Below are positions 44,150 to 48,696 of a DNA stretch of 48,696 nt, piece by piece. The stretch is taken from positions 1 to 48,696 of the forward strand of contig JAHEZM010000027.1 in the NCBI GenBank assembly GCA_023251075.1, in the 5' to 3' direction. The first letter of the stretch is position 1. Every line of letters starts with the position of its first letter. The notes under the pieces are model-generated. The model saw nothing but the letters and a program-made list of their open reading frames with translations, was not told the DNA's origin and ran no database searches. Made by a program: the position numbers and the translations under genes. This DNA is from Flavobacteriales bacterium (GTDB taxonomy: Bacteria > Bacteroidota > Bacteroidia > Flavobacteriales_C > GCA-002722245).

Positions 44150-45689
44150 ATCTTCTCTAGAGGATTTTAAGGTGGAACCGCCTGAAAAAACCAAGAAGAA
44201 GTTTTTATTCTATTTAATGGGATGGAGTTTCTTTTTTAGATATAAAACCCCATTGATTGCTGCTACAATAACTTTGGCGGTGGCTTCCGGCGTGTGGTTA
44301 GGATTAAGCGATTCTGATTCTACTTTACAGACAACAAGCAATCCAACGATTGAATCATCAAAAGAAACCAAGGAAATTAGTTCCGGTGAGCATACGGGGA
44401 ATACAGGTAATGCAGATACAAAAACAATAGAATCAGAAATAAACCACCCGATTAAAGAATCTGCTGAAAGCGTTGTTGTGAATGAAAAATATGCAGAAAA
44501 AGAAAGCGTTGAAGAAAATACAGATATTACTGTTCAAACTAAAAAACACCAGCAAAATAACAAATCAAATTCTTTAATAAATAAAGAGAATTTTGAATCG
44601 AAAACAGGAGCGCAATCAAATGCTTTGAATCCTACGTCTGCATTGAATACATCTCTTGCTAGTTCATCTTCAGGAGATGAAAGTGTAAATACCGAACGTC
44701 CAAAATCTTCTGATTCAAATTCTGAAACCACGGTAAAAGGGGAAGACAATAATTCTTCTGTTCCATCTAACGAAAACGACGTTGTTGAAATCCTCAATAG
44801 CAATAATTCAGGAATTATAGAATCACCTAATACTAACGATACCTCTTCTGTTATTGATGAAGTTGAGTTGTCTGTTGATTCAATGTCTTTTTTAATTGAC
44901 TCATCCTTGGCTTCCTTAGATTCAATTAGTCATGATACTCTGTCTACTGAGAAAGATTCAAATGCATCAGTTAAGAATAAACCTTTTCTGAAATATTATG
45001 CCGGATTAAATACTACCTATACTTCATGGATGAATATTCCCGGTTCATTTTTCTATAATCCGGTTTACGCTTTCGGTATAGAAGGCAGGGTGGAATACGG
45101 TCACTTTTCAATGAATGCAGGAATTAACTATGAAACACAAAGCGTTTTTAATGCTTACACTACTGAAGCAAAAGGAACTTTGTTTATGGATTCTAATTTA
45201 GTGTATCAATACGATACCCTGAATGCGATAAAAGATAGTAGTTATATATCCTTTGAAAATACAGGTATAAAATCCACAAAGATTAATCATGATAAAAATG
45301 GATACTATAATCTTACTTTAAGTTATGTGAATATTCCGGTGCAATTAGGATATCATTTTGATTTAGGCCGACATAAAATTGGATTAGGACTTGGGGCAGG
45401 TTTGCATATTTTAGCCAATCAGCAGCATCCTCAATTTAGTTCAACTGATATAGATGTTGTTGCTCCCAAAGAATATCTTTTTGATCCTAAATCTTTATTG
45501 ATTGATTATAATGCGAGCCTTTTCTATGGCTATAAAATTAATAGTCGATTATTAGTTATAGCAAGTTTAAATGCTCGCCAGAATAGTGCTTCTCCTGTGC
45601 AAGTTAGATTGAGTCAGCAGGAAATCGACAATAATCTGAAATCACTTTATGGAATAGGTGGAAGTTTAAAACTGTTGTATAAATTTTAA
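44115..45689 (+). CDS. Anti-sigma-like membrane protein fused to an outer-membrane beta-barrel domain (module 2)
   Basis: A 524-residue protein with an unusual layout. The cytosolic N-terminus (about 1-35) matches the module 1 partner, then one transmembrane helix (about 36-68), a low-complexity Ser/Asn/Glu/Thr-rich linker (about 70-285), and a C-terminal region (about 290-524) with amphipathic beta strands ending in LKLLYKF, as in OmpA/PorT-like barrels (PF13568 style). If both ends insert, the protein would connect inner and outer membranes, with the linker spanning the periplasm. The sigma gene overlaps its start by 35 nt. Anti-sigma role and topology are inferred. Confidence 0.75.
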   Translation: MNRKDNIEELFKSSLEDFKVEPPEKTKKKFLFYLMGWSFFFRYKTPLIAATITLAVASGVWLGLSDSDSTLQTTSNPTIESSKETKEISSGEHTGNTGNADTKTIESEINHPIKESAESVVVNEKYAEKESVEENTDITVQTKKHQQNNKSNSLINKENFESKTGAQSNALNPTSALNTSLASSSSGDESVNTERPKSSDSNSETTVKGEDNNSSVPSNENDVVEILNSNNSGIIESPNTNDTSSVIDEVELSVDSMSFLIDSSLASLDSISHDTLSTEKDSNASVKNKPFLKYYAGLNTTYTSWMNIPGSFFYNPVYAFGIEGRVEYGHFSMNAGINYETQSVFNAYTTEAKGTLFMDSNLVYQYDTLNAIKDSSYISFENTGIKSTKINHDKNGYYNLTLSYVNIPVQLGYHFDLGRHKIGLGLGAGLHILANQQHPQFSSTDIDVVAPKEYLFDPKSLLIDYNASLFYGYKINSRLLVIASLNARQNSASPVQVRLSQQEIDNNLKSLYGIGGSLKLLYKF

Positions 45690-45702
45690 AAAGAGAAAGA
45701 CG

Positions 45703-46113
45703 TTAACTCGGTAATTTGCTTTTTAGAATTCCATAAATGTATACTCCTATAACAGCACTTAGCAAAGCAATTCCAATGGTGAAGTATTGAGCACCAATGA
45801 GTGCATACAATGGTCCCGGACAGGCTCCTGTAAAAGCCCAGCCAATGCCAAATAGCACACCACCAATGAAAGTTCCTTTGGTGAATTTTTTCGGGTAAAT
45901 TTCGATTTCTTTCCCATTGATAGTTTTAATTCCTCGTTTTTTAATTATTAAAATGGAGATCATTCCTGTTAACACAGCACTTCCAATTACTCCATACATG
46001 TGAAAAGATTGAAAGCGAAACATTTCTTGAATACGAAACCAGTTTATTACTTCTGCTTTGTATAAGATGATGCCAAAGAGGCTACCGAATATTAAGTATT
46101 TTATATTTTTCAT
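45703..46113 (-). CDS. YeeE/YedE-family transporter half, C-terminal type
   Basis: A 136-residue membrane protein with about four helices and the family motif AFTGACPGPLYALIGAQ, whose Cys is used for thiosulfate or sulfur-species passage in the TsuA/PmpB relatives. The ATG at 46111-46113 overlaps the stop of the other half (TAATG), so both are co-translated. The pair would assemble as one transporter. Confidence 0.88.
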   Translation of the reverse strand: MKNIKYLIFGSLFGIILYKAEVINWFRIQEMFRFQSFHMYGVIGSAVLTGMISILIIKKRGIKTINGKEIEIYPKKFTKGTFIGGVLFGIGWAFTGACPGPLYALIGAQYFTIGIALLSAVIGVYIYGILKSKLPS

Positions 46114-46670
46114 TACGATAGAATTAAAGGCAAAAGAATCCATGAAGCAATAAGTCCGCCTATAAAGAAACCAATAGTTGCTACCAAAGAAACCCAGCTC
46201 AATTGTGATAATCCGTAAATACTGTGTCCTGATGTGCAGCCATTCGCGTATCTTGTTCCAAAACCAATTAACAGTCCTCCTATGATCAATAAAATTAATG
46301 AAGAAGAATTCAGATTATTCCAATCAAAAAGTTGAGCAGGAATGTATCCTTCGAAGTTGGTAATTCCCCACCCATTGAGTAGAGATTTAGTTTCTGGTGA
46401 AATATCGATAGCGTTTGGATTGGCTAAAAAGTATGCGCCTATGAATCCGCCCAAGATAATTCCCAAAACAAAAAGAAGATTCCATATTTTTTCTTTCCAA
46501 TCGTATTTAAAGTAGTCGCTGATTTTAGGAAGCGCTGCAGCGCATATATGGCGCAGACTTGAAGAAACTCCAAAAGGTTTGTTGCCAGCAATGAGCAACA
46601 AAGGAATCATTAATCCGATTAACGGACCAGCCACATACCAGGGCCAAGGTTGAGATAAAAATTCTAACAT
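46113..46670 (-). CDS. YeeE/YedE-family transporter half, N-terminal type
   Basis: A 185-residue membrane protein with about five helices and the motif [14 protein letters not shown] (conserved Cys) near residue 145. Together with the downstream gene it reproduces the single-chain YeeE fold split in two, as in PmpA/PmpB. Probable substrate is thiosulfate or a reduced sulfur compound. The start lies just past the primary sigma terminator. Confidence 0.88.
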   Translation of the reverse strand: MLEFLSQPWPWYVAGPLIGLMIPLLLIAGNKPFGVSSSLRHICAAALPKISDYFKYDWKEKIWNLLFVLGIILGGFIGAYFLANPNAIDISPETKSLLNGWGITNFEGYIPAQLFDWNNLNSSSLILLIIGGLLIGFGTRYANGCTSGHSIYGLSQLSWVSLVATIGFFIGGLIASWILLPLILS

Positions 46671-46677
46671 AAGTTGT

Positions 46678-46712
46678 AAAAAAAATCCTCCCCGGTACTA
46701 CCGGGGAGGATT
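46678..46712 (-). terminator. Rho-independent terminator of the primary sigma factor gene
   Basis: AATCCTCCCCGGTA (46684-46697) and TACCGGGGAGGATT (46699-46712) form a perfect palindrome; on the minus strand it runs into eight T residues. It lies 22 nt after the sigma stop. Confidence 0.93.
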
Positions 46713-46733
46713 TAAAATTAAGGTTTTTAATGA

Positions 46734-47597
46734 TTACCCTAAATAAGTTTTAAGCAACTTACTTCTGGTGTTATTTTTTAAGCGTTTGATAGCTTTCTCT
46801 TTAATCTGGCGAACACGTTCTCTGGTTAAATCGAACTTAGCACCAATTTCTTCCAAAGAGATTTCTCTGTAACCATCAATTCCGTAGAACATTTTAATTA
46901 CTTCACTTTCTCTTTCAGTTAAAGTAGCTAAAGAACGGTTGATTTCTGCTCTTAATGATTCAGTGATTAATGATTTATCGGCTTTAGGAGAATCTTCATT
47001 TTCCATTACATCTAACAAACCATGATCTTCACCATCTTGAAAGGGAGCATCAACAGATACGTGACGGGTATTCATGTGTAACACATTAGAAACTTCTTGT
47101 TCAGGTAAATCCAAATGTTCAGAAATCTCCTGAGCACTTGGCTCTCTTTCCAATTGTTGTTCTAGTGCAGAAGCACCTTTATTGATTTTGCTGATAGCAC
47201 CAATTTTATTCAGTGGTAAACGAACCATTCTCGATTGTTCAGAGATAGCTTGAATGATTGACTGACGAATCCACCATACTGCGTAAGAAATGAATTTGAA
47301 ACCACGAGTTTCATCAAATCTTTTAGCAGCTTTAATCAAACCTAAGTTTCCTTCGTTGATCAAATCGGGTAATGTCATTCCTTGTCCTTGGTATTGTTTC
47401 GCTACAGATACCACGAAACGCAAGTTGGCTTTCGTTAATTTTTCTAATGCTGCTTGGTCTCCCTCACGAATTTTTTTTGCTAATACTACTTCCTCATCTG
47501 CATTAATTAGAAGCTCTTTCCCTATTTCTTGTAAGTATTTATCTAATGTAATACTGTCTCTTTTGGTAATCGACTGGGTAATTTTAAGTTGTCTCAT
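46734..47597 (-). CDS. rpoD: Primary sigma factor, RpoD/SigA
   Basis: The housekeeping sigma factor of the short Bacteroidota form (287 residues, no long region 1.1). Regions: 1.2 ([17 protein letters not shown]), 2.2-2.4 ([51 protein letters not shown]), 3 ([20 protein letters not shown]), and 4 ([20 protein letters not shown]). It directs transcription from TTTG / TAnnTTTG promoters such as those seen here. Its own promoter carries TATATTTG 34-41 nt before the ATG. Confidence 0.97.
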   Translation of the reverse strand: MRQLKITQSITKRDSITLDKYLQEIGKELLINADEEVVLAKKIREGDQAALEKLTKANLRFVVSVAKQYQGQGMTLPDLINEGNLGLIKAAKRFDETRGFKFISYAVWWIRQSIIQAISEQSRMVRLPLNKIGAISKINKGASALEQQLEREPSAQEISEHLDLPEQEVSNVLHMNTRHVSVDAPFQDGEDHGLLDVMENEDSPKADKSLITESLRAEINRSLATLTERESEVIKMFYGIDGYREISLEEIGAKFDLTRERVRQIKEKAIKRLKNNTRSKLLKTYLG

Positions 47598-47630
47598 GTT
47601 GTAATTCAGTATTTAAATTAACGAAGTGAG

Positions 47631-47655
47631 CAAATATAAACGATAGAACTACAAA
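47631..47655 (-). promoter_or_regulatory. Candidate promoter of the primary sigma factor gene
   Basis: On the minus strand the -7 TATATTTG (47631-47638) matches TAnnTTTG. A TTTG at 47652-47655 is only 13 nt away, shorter than usual, so the -33 assignment is weak. The predicted leader is about 27 nt. Confidence 0.4.
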
Positions 47656-47676
47656 AGTCCAGTTTTTTTTACTCTT

Positions 47677-48345
47677 TTATCGAACGTTTTCTTCTTTTAA
47701 GATAGAAATGTCTTCAATCAGTCGATCCACATCGCTGGTAGCGGTTCCGTCGTAGTAGCCCCGAATCCTTTTGTGGGTGTCGATTAGCACTAAGTTTTCA
47801 GTATGAATAAAATCGGCGCTGTCGCCTGTTCCTTTATTCTTCACTGCTAAATAAAAATTTCGGGCTAAGTCGTAAATTTCTTTTTTGTTTCCCGTTACGA
47901 ACTGCCACTGAGGTAGTTGGGCATTAAATCGCTCTGCATAAATCTTTAAAACTCTAGGTGTATCTACGGATGGCATGGAGCTGTGTGAAATGAATCCAAC
48001 CTTCGGATCCCCTACGTATTCATCGTAAACTCTTTTTAAATTACCGTTCATGTTCGGACAAATGGTTTTGCAGGTAGCAAAGAAGAAATTGGCAACGTAG
48101 ATCTTGTTTTCAAAAACTTTTTCAGTGATGGTGTCACCATTTTGATTCACCAGGTGGAAAGAGCGAATAACGTGACCTGCTTTGATGTTTTTCAAACTAT
48201 CACTTACAATTCCATCGGCTAAAATATCGGCTGGTTGAATGATAGGGAGTTCTTCTTTATTGTTGATTACATAAAAGTAGCGGATAGTCATACCAATGGT
48301 AAAGATGATAACTACTGCGAAAACTCTTTTGAATACTGTTGTCAT
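47677..48345 (-). CDS. SCO1/SenC-family protein
   Basis: A 222-residue thioredoxin-fold protein with one N-terminal transmembrane anchor (about 6-28). The copper-binding CxxxC lies in FATCKTICPNMNG, and the third ligand His in DFIHTENLVLID. SCO proteins deliver copper or electrons to the CuA site of cytochrome oxidase, or protect against oxidative stress. No oxidase subunits are in view; they may lie past the window. An ATG follows a -7-like TACCTTTG by 4 nt. Confidence 0.93.
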   Translation of the reverse strand: MTTVFKRVFAVVIIFTIGMTIRYFYVINNKEELPIIQPADILADGIVSDSLKNIKAGHVIRSFHLVNQNGDTITEKVFENKIYVANFFFATCKTICPNMNGNLKRVYDEYVGDPKVGFISHSSMPSVDTPRVLKIYAERFNAQLPQWQFVTGNKKEIYDLARNFYLAVKNKGTGDSADFIHTENLVLIDTHKRIRGYYDGTATSDVDRLIEDISILKEENVR

Positions 48346-48349
48346 ATTG

Positions 48350-48357
48350 CAAAGGTA
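48350..48357 (-). promoter_or_regulatory. Candidate -7 element immediately before the SCO1 gene
   Basis: TACCTTTG on the minus strand matches TAnnTTTG and ends 4 nt before the ATG, so a transcript from it would be leaderless. No -33 TTTG partner at normal distance. Confidence 0.35.
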
Positions 48358-48397
48358 TAGTTGTTTTTTGAGTAGAGGTTTAATTCAATGATTTTTT

Positions 48398-48577
48398 ATT
48401 GTTGATCCATCTCCCTGCCTGCGCGCATTCCCTCGCACCCCTCTCCTCCGAGAGGGAAACTCATACCCTGAAAATTATTCAAATAAAAAACAAATCTTGA
48501 CTTTAAGCAGCGTACATTCCCTCTCGGAGGAGAGGGGTGCGAGGGAATGCGCGCAGGCAGGGAGATGGATCAACAAT
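48398..48577. repeat. Perfect 60-bp inverted repeat with 60-nt spacer, related to the DUF559-linked repeats
   Basis: The left arm 48398-48457 and right arm 48518-48577 are exact reverse complements over 60 nt, separated by 60 nt (48458-48517). Each arm holds TCCATCTCCC, a GC-rich middle with GCATTCC and CGCAC, and the palindrome-like TCTCCTCCGAGAGGGA. In the same order, repeat C at 31 kb has TCCATCCTC, CCATTCC, GCAC and CTCCTCCGAGGAG. I read this as a second subfamily of the same element. The right arm contains the stop codon of the partial gene that follows. Confidence 0.9.
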
Positions 48578-48696
48578 ATAATTTTCTGTTGCTCCAAGTT
48601 TCTGGACTCTCAGAAAACCAAATTTTTACCTGTGGCCACACTTCCCTGAACAAAGGTGAATTTCTATAGTTATTCAGGTCATCTTCACTATCCCAA
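48570..48696 (-). CDS. C-terminal fragment of a protein, possibly antibiotic biosynthesis monooxygenase-like
   Basis: The last 126 nt on the minus strand are open and protein-like for 41 residues: SEDDLNNYRNSPLFREVWP then VKIWFSESPETWS. The gene runs off the right edge. The pattern of a Trp/Ser-acidic pair, Tyr-Arg, Leu-Phe, and a late Trp-Ser is similar to the end of ABM-fold small monooxygenase-like proteins, but the fragment is short. The TGA stop (48570-48572) lies inside the right arm of the inverted repeat. Confidence 0.6.
   Translation of the reverse strand, partial: WDSEDDLNNYRNSPLFREVWPQVKIWFSESPETWSNRKLYC

Overview
This AT-rich window comes from a member of the phylum Bacteroidota. 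Evidence: secreted proteins with C-terminal type IX secretion sorting domains, a short primary sigma factor of the Bacteroidota type, several -7 promoter elements matching TAnnTTTG, a pheA / aminotransferase / tyrA cluster, and a propeller-type sensor regulator with a LuxR-like C-terminal helix-turn-helix. I cannot name a genus. I found no rRNA, tRNA, CRISPR array, prophage or replication origin.

Layout. 1-160: three small hairpin or dispersed-repeat units. 0.2-3.0 kb (- strand): panB, a pseudouridine synthase and an MtfA-like peptidase. 3.0-7.2 kb: an exported coiled-coil protein, dnaK with a terminator, and a membrane O-acyltransferase. 7.4-14.4 kb: a signalling block with a response regulator divergent from a GNAT-like acyltransferase / methyltransferase / 7TMR-DISM histidine kinase operon, then an alpha-helical repeat protein and a PAS-SpoIIE phosphatase. 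15-24 kb: T9SS-exported proteins, a sensor regulator, two metallophosphoesterases, a SirB1-like protein and a Kup potassium transporter. 24.2-30.3 kb: surface-sugar genes (FlaA1/CapD-like dehydratase, epimerase, glycosyltransferase) running into gcvT and a secreted zinc hydrolase. 30.38-31.17 kb: a DUF559 nuclease gene enclosed by four copies of a 72-nt repeat. 31.3-35.5 kb: trxB with a DsbA-like protein, and an OprB-like porin with tsaD. 35.6-39.6 kb: aromatic amino-acid operon followed by osmC and a rhodanese-thioredoxin lipoprotein. 39.8-45.7 kb: two paralogous ECF sigma / membrane partner modules around a GT-C-like membrane protein with TPRs. 45.7-48.3 kb: split YeeE/YedE transporter, primary sigma factor and a SCO1 protein. 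48.4-48.6 kb: a perfect 60-bp inverted repeat related to the DUF559-linked repeats, then the C-terminal end of a gene running off the window.

The two strongest leads are: (1) the DUF559 nuclease/repeat array, which looks like a REP-type mobile or homing system, with a diverged relative at the window end that has no visible nuclease; (2) the GNAT / methyltransferase / 7-TM receptor kinase / response regulator cluster, which has the parts expected of a small-molecule signalling circuit. Both are inferences from gene content and need the searches stated in the findings.
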